Source: Hyphococcus sp.
Lineage (GTDB): Bacteria > Pseudomonadota > Alphaproteobacteria > Caulobacterales > Parvularculaceae
Direction: 5' to 3'
DNA: 64,000 nucleotides
Assembly (NCBI GenBank): GCA_028284345.1
Contig: JANQRY010000008.1
Coordinates: 496,001 to 560,000 of the forward strand
Shown: piece after piece, positions 23,574-31,871 of the stretch
How positions within the stretch are numbered: the first letter of the stretch is position 1
Layout: the number at the start of each line of letters is the position of its first letter
Notes under the pieces: model-generated
Database searches by the model: none
Told to the model about the DNA's origin: nothing
What the model saw: the letters and a program-made list of their open reading frames with translations, nothing else
Made by a program: the position numbers and the translations under genes

Positions 23574-25115
23574 ATGAAGCTCAGAGAACAGAGCATCGAT
23601 CTGATGCATGATGTCCCGCGCGGGATTACCTCGAAATATCTCAAGGACCAAAGCATTCCCCAGGCGCGCTGGCAGCGACAGGAGGCAATCGAGGCTCACC
23701 CGGACCTCGCTTATGATCCTGACGATCCGCAAGGGAAAATCCTGATTGGAGCCTGTGGTGAAAAGCTGACCGGCATCAGCGATAACCGGCACCTCTTAAC
23801 CTGCGCCGGGAACCGATCGGGTAAGAGCGTCACGGTTACGGCAAATCTGTTCTTTTACAACGGCTCCGTACTTGCCATCGATCCGAAAGGCGAACTGGCC
23901 AACAACACGGCTGATAAACGCGCAAAGCTTGGGCAAAAAACCTTCGTGCTTGACCCCTTCGATCGCGCGCGAGGCCCTGCGCGAAAATACCGCGCGCAAT
24001 ATAACCCGCTGTCGGTTCTAAGCCTTGAACATGACACGGTCATCGAAGGCGCCATGCAAATTGTCGATGCGCTTGTCGTGAAATCCGGCGAAGAAAAAGA
24101 GCCGCACTGGAATGAGGCCGCCGGCGCTGCGCTACTGGGATTTATTCTTTACGCGGCATTCGGCGCAGATGTGCCGGATAAAGAGCGCCATATGGGAACG
24201 GTGCGGCGGTTCGTGCGTGATGCGCGCCGCCAGGAGGAGACAGAAGACGGCCACAGTGTTTATGCCCTTCCGCGCCGCATGATGAATGGTATCAAACATT
24301 TATTTGCGAAAGGACATATCGAGGTCGCCGAAGCAATCGAAGGCGCCGTGCGCGGCCTCTACGAAAAATCCCATGATGAAATGGCCGGGGTGCTTTCGAC
24401 GATGAACCGCCATACGGCGTTTCTCGATTACATTTCCATGAAAAAAGTCATGAACGGCCATGACTTTGATTTACGCGATCTGAAACGCGACCCTGGCGGC
24501 GTTAGCGTTTATCTCTGTCTTCCCGCAACGCGCATGGGCATGTGTAATCGCTGGCTTCGCATCATTATCAATCAGTTGATCGACGCGATGGAAACTGAGG
24601 AAACGGTACCCAAAGCGCCCGTACTCGCAATCCTGGACGAGTTCCCGGTGCTGGGATTCATGAAACAATTGCAGGACGCCGCCGGCCAGGTCGCATCCTT
24701 TCATCTAAAACTATGGACCATCATCCAAGACTGGGGTCAGGGAAAGGCGCTTTATAAAGACCGGTGGGAGTCCTTCGCTGCAAATTCTGGGGTTTGTCAG
24801 TTCTTCGCAAACACGGATTTGACAACGACGCAGTATATATCAAAGCGGCTCGGCAAAACGCCGATCATCACAACGCGCATGGGTGAAGCAACGCATGATC
24901 AAATCGACAAGGGCCTCAGCGGCAAAAGCCAGTCACGCGAACTCTATGACCTCCTGACGCCCGATGAAGTCTCGCGGGTATTTTCGCGCGATGATCTTCA
25001 TAAGAGGCAACTCATTATGATGGCAGGCTATCACCCCATGATTTTGCAGCGTGTGGAACATTTCAATCGAGAGGCGCCATATCACCGTGTATTTGAAAGG
25101 TTGACCAAAACGTAA
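23574..25115 (+). CDS. TraG/VirD4-type coupling ATPase lacking transmembrane segments
   Basis: The 513-residue protein has Walker A GNRSGKS (79-85), IDPKGELANN, and Walker B APVLAILDEFPVLG (about 350-360), plus KLWTIIQDWGQ, diagnostic of conjugative coupling proteins. These hexameric ATPases link the relaxosome to a type IV channel. Typical VirD4/TraG proteins start with two membrane segments; here the chain begins MKLREQSIDLMHDVPRGI with none. That short form is known from mobilizable elements. ATG 23574 follows ggagattttagcc. No VirB genes are present, so a helper channel is needed. Confidence 0.87.
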   Translation: MKLREQSIDLMHDVPRGITSKYLKDQSIPQARWQRQEAIEAHPDLAYDPDDPQGKILIGACGEKLTGISDNRHLLTCAGNRSGKSVTVTANLFFYNGSVLAIDPKGELANNTADKRAKLGQKTFVLDPFDRARGPARKYRAQYNPLSVLSLEHDTVIEGAMQIVDALVVKSGEEKEPHWNEAAGAALLGFILYAAFGADVPDKERHMGTVRRFVRDARRQEETEDGHSVYALPRRMMNGIKHLFAKGHIEVAEAIEGAVRGLYEKSHDEMAGVLSTMNRHTAFLDYISMKKVMNGHDFDLRDLKRDPGGVSVYLCLPATRMGMCNRWLRIIINQLIDAMETEETVPKAPVLAILDEFPVLGFMKQLQDAAGQVASFHLKLWTIIQDWGQGKALYKDRWESFAANSGVCQFFANTDLTTTQYISKRLGKTPIITTRMGEATHDQIDKGLSGKSQSRELYDLLTPDEVSRVFSRDDLHKRQLIMMAGYHPMILQRVEHFNREAPYHRVFERLTKT

Positions 25116-25127
25116 TCGAACGATCGC

Positions 25128-25970
25128 TCATTCCGCGGCAATCGGCCGGGCCATATCAGCGCTGAACCTTTTGAGCAAACCGATGGCCCGGTCTATATCG
25201 GCAGGCTGCCGGCAGAGTTTGAGGCGAACGGCACCAGCATCTTCATGCACACCGGAAAGCGTCATTTCGAGTACACGACGACCTCTTTTGTCATATGCGA
25301 AATCTGTCGCCGTCATGACGCCATTGCTCTGACCGCCAAATATGCGGCCTTCTTTCACGCCAAATGCTGCGAAGGCATCAATTCTGGACGAGCGATCATA
25401 AGCAAACGCCAAAAGCCGCGATTCATGCTTCGAATTTGCACCCTTGAGCGAATACTCTGCCTGCACCAACCGTGCGCGAAACAGCGGCTCCCCATAAAGT
25501 AAGTGAATGAGCAGGATAAATTCTAAGGCACAGTGATCATATTCAGCTACGCCGTGCAACATACCTCTAAAGGTGCCAGCAAGATAGCCTTGATCCGCGA
25601 ACGTTTCATATGCTGATAACAATGCTTGTCGTTTGGCCTTAAAAATGTCTTGGCGGTGGTCCTCGACCGTTACGGCCGTTATCAGACCTTTTTTTGCCAT
25701 AAAACTAAGTAATGCCTGATAGCGATCAGAACGCGGAATTGTATAATATGGCCGCCCGGTTTTTCTATGATGTGTTACACTGAAGTAGCGCCGCAGCCAT
25801 TCACCTTTCTCCGGCTCATGCTCAACAAGCGGGTCCTCATCGCAGAACGTGTCGGCCATAATATCGCATGCGAAATCCTGGTATGAACGGCGCAACCCCG
25901 TTGCGTATCGATACCCGCGAAAATATGCTGTTTCCGCCAACCCACGCAAAGCTTCGATTTTAAAACTCAT
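25128..25970 (-). CDS. Hypothetical protein, 280 residues
   Basis: No family is recognised. The protein is soluble, with a basic N-terminal part (FRGYRYATGLRRSYQDFACDIM), SVTHHRKTGRPYYTIPRSDRYQALLSFMAKKGLI, which could be a winged-helix-like unit, and a C-terminal repeat-like helix pair. It converges on the TraG-like gene, ending 12 bp past its stop. Codon use looks like its neighbours. Confidence 0.65.
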   Translation of the reverse strand: MSFKIEALRGLAETAYFRGYRYATGLRRSYQDFACDIMADTFCDEDPLVEHEPEKGEWLRRYFSVTHHRKTGRPYYTIPRSDRYQALLSFMAKKGLITAVTVEDHRQDIFKAKRQALLSAYETFADQGYLAGTFRGMLHGVAEYDHCALEFILLIHLLYGEPLFRARLVQAEYSLKGANSKHESRLLAFAYDRSSRIDAFAAFGVKEGRIFGGQSNGVMTATDFAYDKRGRRVLEMTLSGVHEDAGAVRLKLCRQPADIDRAIGLLKRFSADMARPIAAE

Positions 25971-25975
25971 TTTAG

Positions 25976-26185
25976 AATCCTACTCAGTGCGGCGTTTCTT
26001 CGGTCGATCGCTCATTTGCATTTGTATTCTCACAATCAACGGAAGCGCTGTTTTGGTCTGAATTCCTGAACGCAAGCGATCAATTAATTGCCCCAATAGT
26101 CATTGCATTCGGCGCTGAACTTGCCAACGCAAGATTAGAGCTGCATAAGCTAAAGCTAGAAAAGCTGCATAAGCCGACAGCTTAA
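25976..26185 (+). pseudogene. Start-less open frame, possible gene remnant
   Basis: The frame is open from a TAG at 25973 to TAA 26183. It reads SQSTEALFWSEFLNASDQLIAPIVIAFGAELANARLELHKLKLEKLHKPTA, protein-like in composition, but has no ATG, GTG or TTG start. It contains the 12-bp direct repeat agctgcataagc twice. It may be the 3' end of a truncated gene next to 25128-25970. Confidence 0.25.
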
Positions 26186-26207
26186 AGGGTTGATATTACG
26201 AGATAAA

Positions 26208-26897
26208 ATGGCAAAGCGACACGCAAATCGGTTTACGAAGTCAGATCAAATCTCAGAGCCGGATTTTGTAGTGATACTGACGAACTTTTTGTTGGGGTTT
26301 CCGGCATCAAAACTGACGGGCTCTAGCCAAGTTGAGGCGACCCTTCCAACAGTTCAGAAATATTACCGCTTAATCAGAGCGCGCCTCATTGATGATGAAA
26401 CCTTGTGCGCTTGGATGGGGGGCGGCCCGAATAAATTGCTTCCAGACGACGATCCTACTTGGACAGAAATCTACGAGTGTGTTTTTTCTTGTAAAACAGC
26501 AATTTTAAATCACATTCCAATTCCATCCAGCGACGCGATTGACGAAGAATTGCCGCCACCCTTGTCCGTTGCTGACCAGATTTTTTATAGCTATTGTATT
26601 CGAATGGGTCATTCAAAGATTCCAAAAAAATTCAATGTGCCTTTTATATACAGCAAAACCACCTGCCAAAACTGTCCGCTTGAGTATGAGCCGGACATTG
26701 CGTTTCATCTTTATATAAACGAACTGCTCACCATGCGTGCTGTATACCAAGGCATTCCGAAGAAATCATTCAAGAAATATTTCTTTGAAGCGGCGCTGCG
26801 CGTAAATTTGAGAACGGCGAATTCGAAATACCGCCCGATGACACTAACAGATTTTATTGCGCTGTTTCTGGTGAGCTGCGAGGCAAATAAAATCTAA
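26208..26897 (+). CDS. Hypothetical protein, 229 residues
   Basis: No domain is recognised. Start ATG 26208 gives MAKRHANRFTKSDQISEPDF. The protein has LPTVQKYYRLIRARLIDDETLCAWMGGGPNKLLPDDDPTW and a cysteine pair in KTTCQNCPLEYEPD, which with other cysteines could bind metal. The segment ATLPTVQKYYRLIR resembles a transposase-type HTH by pattern only. AT-rich and flanked by unrelated genes. Confidence 0.55.
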   Translation: MAKRHANRFTKSDQISEPDFVVILTNFLLGFPASKLTGSSQVEATLPTVQKYYRLIRARLIDDETLCAWMGGGPNKLLPDDDPTWTEIYECVFSCKTAILNHIPIPSSDAIDEELPPPLSVADQIFYSYCIRMGHSKIPKKFNVPFIYSKTTCQNCPLEYEPDIAFHLYINELLTMRAVYQGIPKKSFKKYFFEAALRVNLRTANSKYRPMTLTDFIALFLVSCEANKI

Positions 26898-26901
26898 CAA
26901 A

Positions 26902-27135
26902 TTATAGAATTTCGAGTTTGTCGTCCGGAGTTTTCGGCGTACTTGAGAATATTCTCGTCATATCCTCGCAGGCCGGCCCCCTTATCGGATGAGCGATCAA
27001 GTAGGCAAGCAATTCCTCCTGACGCCCGGCCATCGACTCAAGCAGCGTCTTGATGTTTTGAGGCGCGCTAACTGGTAGCGGGGCCTCAATGAGGCTTTTC
27101 GTATAGTCCTTTGTCAAACATGAATGGTCATCCAT
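26902..27135 (-). CDS. Small hypothetical protein, 77 residues
   Basis: The product MDDHSCLTKDYTKSLIEAPLPVS... is not recognised. The reason to accept it is its promoter: a TATACT -10-like hexamer sits 6 bp before the ATG inside the ATAWAATCNNTATACTG box shared with three other island genes, which implies a leaderless transcript. Confidence 0.5.
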   Translation of the reverse strand: MDDHSCLTKDYTKSLIEAPLPVSAPQNIKTLLESMAGRQEELLAYLIAHPIRGPACEDMTRIFSSTPKTPDDKLEIL

Positions 27136-27158
27136 ATATTCAGTATACGGATTTTATG
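27136..27158 (-). promoter_or_regulatory. Shared island promoter box, copy 1
   Basis: On the minus strand the sequence is ATAAAATCCGTATACTGAATAT directly before the ATG at 27135. Other copies lie before 35604, 43145 and 43672. TATACT at 6 bp from the start codon places transcription start at or near the ATG. Confidence 0.5.
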
Positions 27159-27198
27159 AATTTGGCGCAAATTCGTCTGCAACTGCGATAAACGAATA

Positions 27199-28014
27199 TT
27201 AGGATTTCGGAGCGCTGCGGGAAATCGGTGATGGCGTATCCTGCCCTATTGCGTGGTGATTTAGGGCGTATCGATGAAAATCCGGAACGTGAACGTCGCT
27301 ATGCATTAGGGGAATGGTTAAAAACTCAATAATGCATTCGTTTTGCTCAAATGAGCAGACCTTCTCTCCAAGCTTTGTATACATCGCCTGGGGTACAAGT
27401 TTTAATGTGCTTTGAGCCAAATAATCGCGCTCTAAAATAAATTGAAATTGAGATTCTGTAGTAACAAGTTCGGTCACAAGCTTTCTAATTGCCTTTTGAA
27501 TTTCTCGGCTCACTTCAGATTCTGCGTCAACGCTATTGATCACCTCGTCCCATAAACTCAGAGCGCTTTGCGCGATCAGAATTCCCTGGGCAAGAATATA
27601 TTTTTTCGATTGATCTATAATCGCTTCCTTCATGTCATCGGATTGCGAATCAAATTCAGCGAGCAGATTTAGCACATTGGTTGAAAACTCGTCATCGCGA
27701 TCACCGATGATAATCTTAACTAAGTCGGGATGTCCCTTGTTTTGATGCGAAACGTCACGAGCGAAATACATCATTCGGATCGCATAGTGTACATGTTCAC
27801 ATATCTTATTGAATAACTCTTCAGGCACGCGATTTTTTTCCAGCGCTTCAGTGGCGGTATTTAAGTGCCGGAATGAGTGAAGGTATACGTGACTGGCCAA
27901 AACATCGATAAGATTCACATAAGTTAAGTCGGCCTCGCTAAGCGTCATTTTCGCAAGCGCCACCTTCGCCCGCATCGCAATCAGTTTCTTAGTTATATCT
28001 TTTCCAAAATCCAT
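27199..28014 (-). CDS. Hypothetical all-helical protein, 271 residues
   Basis: No family is recognised. The chain is almost entirely predicted helix, with many acidic and basic pairs. SHVYLHSFRHLNTATEALEKNRVPEELFNKICEHVHYAIRMMYFARDVSH and later helices suggest a helical bundle. There is no signal peptide or membrane segment. It is divergent from the membrane-protein gene at 28177. Confidence 0.6.
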   Translation of the reverse strand: MDFGKDITKKLIAMRAKVALAKMTLSEADLTYVNLIDVLASHVYLHSFRHLNTATEALEKNRVPEELFNKICEHVHYAIRMMYFARDVSHQNKGHPDLVKIIIGDRDDEFSTNVLNLLAEFDSQSDDMKEAIIDQSKKYILAQGILIAQSALSLWDEVINSVDAESEVSREIQKAIRKLVTELVTTESQFQFILERDYLAQSTLKLVPQAMYTKLGEKVCSFEQNECIIEFLTIPLMHSDVHVPDFHRYALNHHAIGQDTPSPISRSAPKS

Positions 28015-28176
28015 TTCTAACTCTCATATAGTCGATGCGAAGAATTCGCGATCCTATCACAATAGGCTCCATTTTCTACGAGGCTGGTTTCTCGCGTGCT
28101 TCATTTCACAGCCGCCGCGAGGAATATGGCCAAGAAAACCGCCCAGATTGGGATTATTCAGTAATGAGGCGGCAGC

Positions 28177-28893
28177 ATGTCGAACTTTACTTCGACCACT
28201 CTTTTTCACACTTTTCCGGATCAACCAAACCCACATTCGACGTCGAAAGACGGCCGAGTGAATAAGGTTTTCATTAAACCCTCAGCGCTTACGCCCTTCC
28301 GCGCGCGCATTGTTGATTGGCTTTGCCTTTTAACAACTGTGGCGGCGGCAATCGGCGCGCTATTCGTAGCGATGAGTTTTGAAGCGCCTAAGTTGTGGCA
28401 CTTCATACTGACCGGCACCTTACCCGCTCTCGCGTTCGGCCTGTCTCGCTGCGCGTTCGATAGGCTCTTAAGAAAATCCGCTCGTGTCGTGTTCACGCCA
28501 GATGAGTTTGTCATCGATGGGCTATTTGGCGAACGCCGGTTTGACCGGAACATGCCCCACCGATTTGCGCTCTATCCTCACAATCGCGCTGAACGCGAAG
28601 CAGAAATCATCCGTTTCAGAATGAGCCGACCCCAGAAATCCTGGCGGCTATTTCCGCCAAAGCATTATCTCGGCTCGTCATATCATTTGTCTTTCGAATA
28701 TCTCGATCAGCGCAATGACATCATGACAATCTACCGGCGTGAGATCGCGCATCAGATCCTCGCGCGTCTCAAAGCCTGTGATGCGATCATGGACGGCTAC
28801 GCCGGGAAAGGTGCAGGCCAATCACTGGCGCCTGAGCAGGACTGGTCGCCGCAGCCCGGCGATCTGGTCATGCCGAAGCGTTCAGGAGGGTAA
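28177..28893 (+). CDS. Membrane protein with two transmembrane segments
   Basis: The 238-residue protein has two hydrophobic helices (IVDWLCLLTTVAAAIGALFVAM and LWHFILTGTLPALAFGLSRCAF) followed by a cytosolic domain rich in Arg and aromatic residues (VVFTPDEFVIDGLFGERRFDRNMPHRFALYPHNRAEREAEIIRF). It has no assigned family. It is the first of five plus-strand genes with close spacing through 31831. It might provide membrane anchoring for the transfer apparatus, since the coupling ATPase here lacks it; that is inference. Confidence 0.6.
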   Translation: MSNFTSTTLFHTFPDQPNPHSTSKDGRVNKVFIKPSALTPFRARIVDWLCLLTTVAAAIGALFVAMSFEAPKLWHFILTGTLPALAFGLSRCAFDRLLRKSARVVFTPDEFVIDGLFGERRFDRNMPHRFALYPHNRAEREAEIIRFRMSRPQKSWRLFPPKHYLGSSYHLSFEYLDQRNDIMTIYRREIAHQILARLKACDAIMDGYAGKGAGQSLAPEQDWSPQPGDLVMPKRSGG

Positions 28894-28897
28894 TTTC

Positions 28898-29464
28898 ATG
28901 ACCGACGAAGGCAAAGATCAAGAAGCAGCGGAGAATGCGCTCGACCTGGACCGCGAATTCAACAAGGCAGGCTCCCGGCTTGAACCGGAAGAACGCAATA
29001 TCAAAGTCTCCACGACGGCCAGCGCTGAACTGGAGAGTATAAAGGCGCGCGAATCCGCCCTTGATTCGCACGACGCGAAGTGGATTCGTGAACGCGACAA
29101 GCTCTCAAACAGTTCGTTGCCTACTCCAGAATTCGATCTCGGCTCGCGGGCGCATAAGAGCCTGTCATCGCAATATGATGAACGGCGCACGGAGTGGGAA
29201 CGCGAGAAAGAGCAGATTGAAATCCACTATGTCGAACAGCGGCATGAGATTCGCGAGAATGGCCAGACTCTGACTTCGGAATTCTCGGCGCAGCAAAGCA
29301 TTACGAAAACTGTTCCGGATTCACAGACTGGCACAAGTGCCGCGGGCGATGAACCACTCAACTGCCGGGTGGCATTTGCGGCGCATGCAAGCCAGGAGCG
29401 CAATGCGCCGGACAAGGCGTTCGCCGTGGCTCAGCATAAACCTGAGAGAAGCAAGAAGCGATAA
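28898..29464 (+). CDS. Charged coiled-coil-like protein
   Basis: The 188-residue protein starts at ATG 28898 with caggagggtaatttc upstream, 4 bp after the previous stop. It is extremely hydrophilic, with runs such as ELESIKARESALDSHDAKWIRERDKL and YDERRTEWEREKEQIEIHYVEQRHEIRENG indicating coiled coil. The C-terminus is low-complexity and basic. The function is unknown. Confidence 0.6.
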   Translation: MTDEGKDQEAAENALDLDREFNKAGSRLEPEERNIKVSTTASAELESIKARESALDSHDAKWIRERDKLSNSSLPTPEFDLGSRAHKSLSSQYDERRTEWEREKEQIEIHYVEQRHEIRENGQTLTSEFSAQQSITKTVPDSQTGTSAAGDEPLNCRVAFAAHASQERNAPDKAFAVAQHKPERSKKR

Positions 29465-29610
29465 ATACGGATTAAACACGCTGAGCGGCCGCGCTGCGAA
29501 ACGCTCCATCTCTCAGTCTCAAACTACGTTAGCCATTTGCGAGGAATCCCGCAGCCCGCATCCGCCACCATGCGCGAGAGAAATTCCTTGCACGAATATG
29601 GAGGCGGTGA

Positions 29611-30843
29611 ATGAAAAAACTGATTGCGGATTACCTGAATGACAAGATGGGCCTTATAGGCGCCAATCTGGCGATACTTGCCATGGCTTCAGTGCTTTTT
29701 GCGTTTAAAGGCGCTGCCTTGGCTGCGGACACGTTTTCAGGCACAGCGCAGGCGAGCGTTATAGCAATTGGCGGCGGCGCCGTTGTTTATCTTTTCTGGT
29801 GGGCAGTGCTCAAGATTGTGCCGCCCATGAAATCGGCGATTAAACGGGGGTTGGCCTTTGTTGTTATCTTCATTTTTATCGTTGTCATTTTTTGGTTGAG
29901 CAGCGCGCTTAATGTTGCGGGCATGCGGGGCAAGGATGCGCTTCAACTGCATTTTGTTACCTATGCTGGCACACTCGAAGAAAGCGCCGGTGCTCAGTTT
30001 GCCAGAGCGTTGCAGCTTGAGAGCGTTCTAACTGACATTAATATAGAGGTCGCCCGATACGAGGCCGCCATCGAAGCAGAGATCAAACGCGGCGCTTATT
30101 CCGGGCGGCCAGGTGTTGGCGCTGTCTCCAACGCGCTTACTGGCGTTAAGGGCCGCCTGGCGCAACTGCGCTCGGAAATCGCGGCTTACCTTACGGACGC
30201 CAAAGACGGTTACGAAAAGGCGAAGGCGCATCTTGATGTCATCCGCAAGATCGCCGTGTCGAACGAGAGCGTAAAGCGCCGCATGCGTGCTCTTACAAAA
30301 GAATCTGATGCGCTCCGCGCTGAACTTGCGGAAATGGACGCGGGCGCATTGGCCGAGACTGTGCGCCGTGCCATGGATGCATTGCCGCGGGAAGCCGATT
30401 TGCATGCGAGCTTTTCACGCAACGCAGGAACGGCAGAGCGACAGCGGGCGGCGCTTGCGCGCGTGCGCACCGATATCGACCAGTCGGGCCAGGTTCTAAG
30501 CGCATTTCTTGACGACATGGCGGCGTATGAACCGGTCACTATAGAGCCGTTTGAATCCATAACCGGCACTCGCGCCGTTATGGTCTACTGGAAAAACTAC
30601 CTGCCTTTTTGGGCGGGCGGCATCGCGCTTGATGTTGCGCCGCTCTTCATTGTCATCCTCTTGATGATGGCGCTCGACACAAAATCGAAGGCAGAACTTG
30701 CCCGGATTAGAATGGAGCGCCTCACATTTGGTGATCTTTTTTATTCGAAGCAGGTCGAGGAGATGCTGCGCCGCTCGGGAATTGATCCTGATACGTTGAA
30801 ATCAATGGCGAAGGACCTGCTCGGAAAGGATGAAGACGAATGA
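29611..30843 (+). CDS. Membrane protein with long periplasmic or cytosolic coiled coil
   Basis: The 410-residue protein has three N-terminal hydrophobic helices (including GLAFVVIFIFIVVIFWLSSAL), a long helical middle (LAQLRSEIAAYLTDAKDGYEKAKAHLDVIRK ... KRRMRALTKESDALRAELAEMD) and a C-terminal hydrophobic pair (FWAGGIALDVAPLFIVILLMMAL). A good ribosome site (ggaggcggtga) precedes the ATG. It overlaps the next gene by 4 bp (ATGA). The layout recalls scaffolding proteins, but no family is recognised. Confidence 0.65.
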   Translation: MKKLIADYLNDKMGLIGANLAILAMASVLFAFKGAALAADTFSGTAQASVIAIGGGAVVYLFWWAVLKIVPPMKSAIKRGLAFVVIFIFIVVIFWLSSALNVAGMRGKDALQLHFVTYAGTLEESAGAQFARALQLESVLTDINIEVARYEAAIEAEIKRGAYSGRPGVGAVSNALTGVKGRLAQLRSEIAAYLTDAKDGYEKAKAHLDVIRKIAVSNESVKRRMRALTKESDALRAELAEMDAGALAETVRRAMDALPREADLHASFSRNAGTAERQRAALARVRTDIDQSGQVLSAFLDDMAAYEPVTIEPFESITGTRAVMVYWKNYLPFWAGGIALDVAPLFIVILLMMALDTKSKAELARIRMERLTFGDLFYSKQVEEMLRRSGIDPDTLKSMAKDLLGKDEDE

Positions 30844-31046
30844 CTTTCCTTAAGAGCCTGCCGCAATATGGCGTACATTTTTTGGCGGCGCTTTTCGGTG
30901 TTTATGTCGCCCTTCTGATAGCCGTTGATCTCGTTGATTCTATGTTCTCGAGCACAGATTCACCGATACCGCGTGAAGCAAACATAGGCGGCGAGGAATC
31001 GTCGTCGAATGACTGCGTAGAAATCGAAGGCATTGAGGTGTGCTAG
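30840..31046 (+). CDS. Small single-span membrane protein
   Basis: The 68-residue product has one hydrophobic segment (YGVHFLAALFGVYVALLIAVDLV) and an acidic tail ending CVEIEGIEVC with two cysteines. Its ATG overlaps the stop of the preceding membrane protein, so the two are coupled and probably interact. Confidence 0.6.
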   Translation: MTFLKSLPQYGVHFLAALFGVYVALLIAVDLVDSMFSSTDSPIPREANIGGEESSSNDCVEIEGIEVC

Positions 31047-31066
31047 ATAAGAAGGGTTTATTGCAG

Positions 31067-31831
31067 ATGTCGGTTAAAAAATTCAAATTCGCAACCGCCT
31101 GCGTCCTTGCGGCGGCGATGTCGCTGTGCTCGGCCAAAGCTGCAGAAACGCCCGAGAATTTTGAAGGCTCGGTTATCTGCGCCTATCATCGCGTTCCGCA
31201 TTTTAAGAATGTGGTTTCGATTGCCGATGCAACACCGGAAGCCATAAAAGCGGTTAACTGGATTGCAGACAAAATTGGAATTACGAAAGATTTTCGTATT
31301 CACCGCGCGAAGTTTTCCTCCAGCCCGATCGCATTTGCCGCGCTGAGGGATGGAGAGCGCTTTATCGTTTATGATGAGGATTTTTTTGTTTCTCACAACA
31401 ATAAAACGCCTTGGCATGACATCGGCATTTTTGCCCATGAAGTGGGTCATCACATCCAGGGACACACGGCCCAGAGCAATTTAGAAAACTGGCCGCAGGA
31501 GATTGCGGCAGACCGCTTTGCGGGCTTCGCGGTAAGCAGACTTGGAGGCTCGCTTGAAAATGCGCTGGCGATGTCGAGATCGCTCAGTGAAAAGCCGAGC
31601 GATACTCACCCGTCTCGCGCCATACGAAAAAAAGCGATTGAAGAAGGCTGGCGACACGGCGAGGCGATGAAGAAACGCGAAGTCAGCGCCTGCGGAAACG
31701 GCTGGCAGGGCAAGGAAATTGATATCGACGGCTCAATGTGTCGGATTGCCCGGCAATGCGTGGACGGAAAGCCTTTAAGCCGGATCGCCTGCCGGGATTT
31801 TGAGGGCGCCTGGAAGTGGATGGGAAAATAG
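31067..31831 (+). CDS. Exported zinc metalloprotease-like protein
   Basis: Starting at ATG 31067, the protein has a signal peptide (MSVKKFKFATACVLAAAMSLCSAKA) and a zinc site HEVGHHIQGH (HExxH at residues 124-128) with a downstream EIAADRFAGF supplying the third ligand, the gluzincin pattern of M48-like peptidases. It is the last of the five-gene membrane group. It may trim the cell wall or process envelope proteins during transfer, but its substrate is unknown. Confidence 0.75.
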   Translation: MSVKKFKFATACVLAAAMSLCSAKAAETPENFEGSVICAYHRVPHFKNVVSIADATPEAIKAVNWIADKIGITKDFRIHRAKFSSSPIAFAALRDGERFIVYDEDFFVSHNNKTPWHDIGIFAHEVGHHIQGHTAQSNLENWPQEIAADRFAGFAVSRLGGSLENALAMSRSLSEKPSDTHPSRAIRKKAIEEGWRHGEAMKKREVSACGNGWQGKEIDIDGSMCRIARQCVDGKPLSRIACRDFEGAWKWMGK

Positions 31832-31871
31832 GAACACAGCAGACGCGCAAAGGCTCCATACTCCACGTGCT

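Noticed and set aside
28035-28265. 76-residue ORF overlapping the start of 28177
   Set aside because: It overlaps the membrane protein in another frame and has no recognisable features or better ribosome site.
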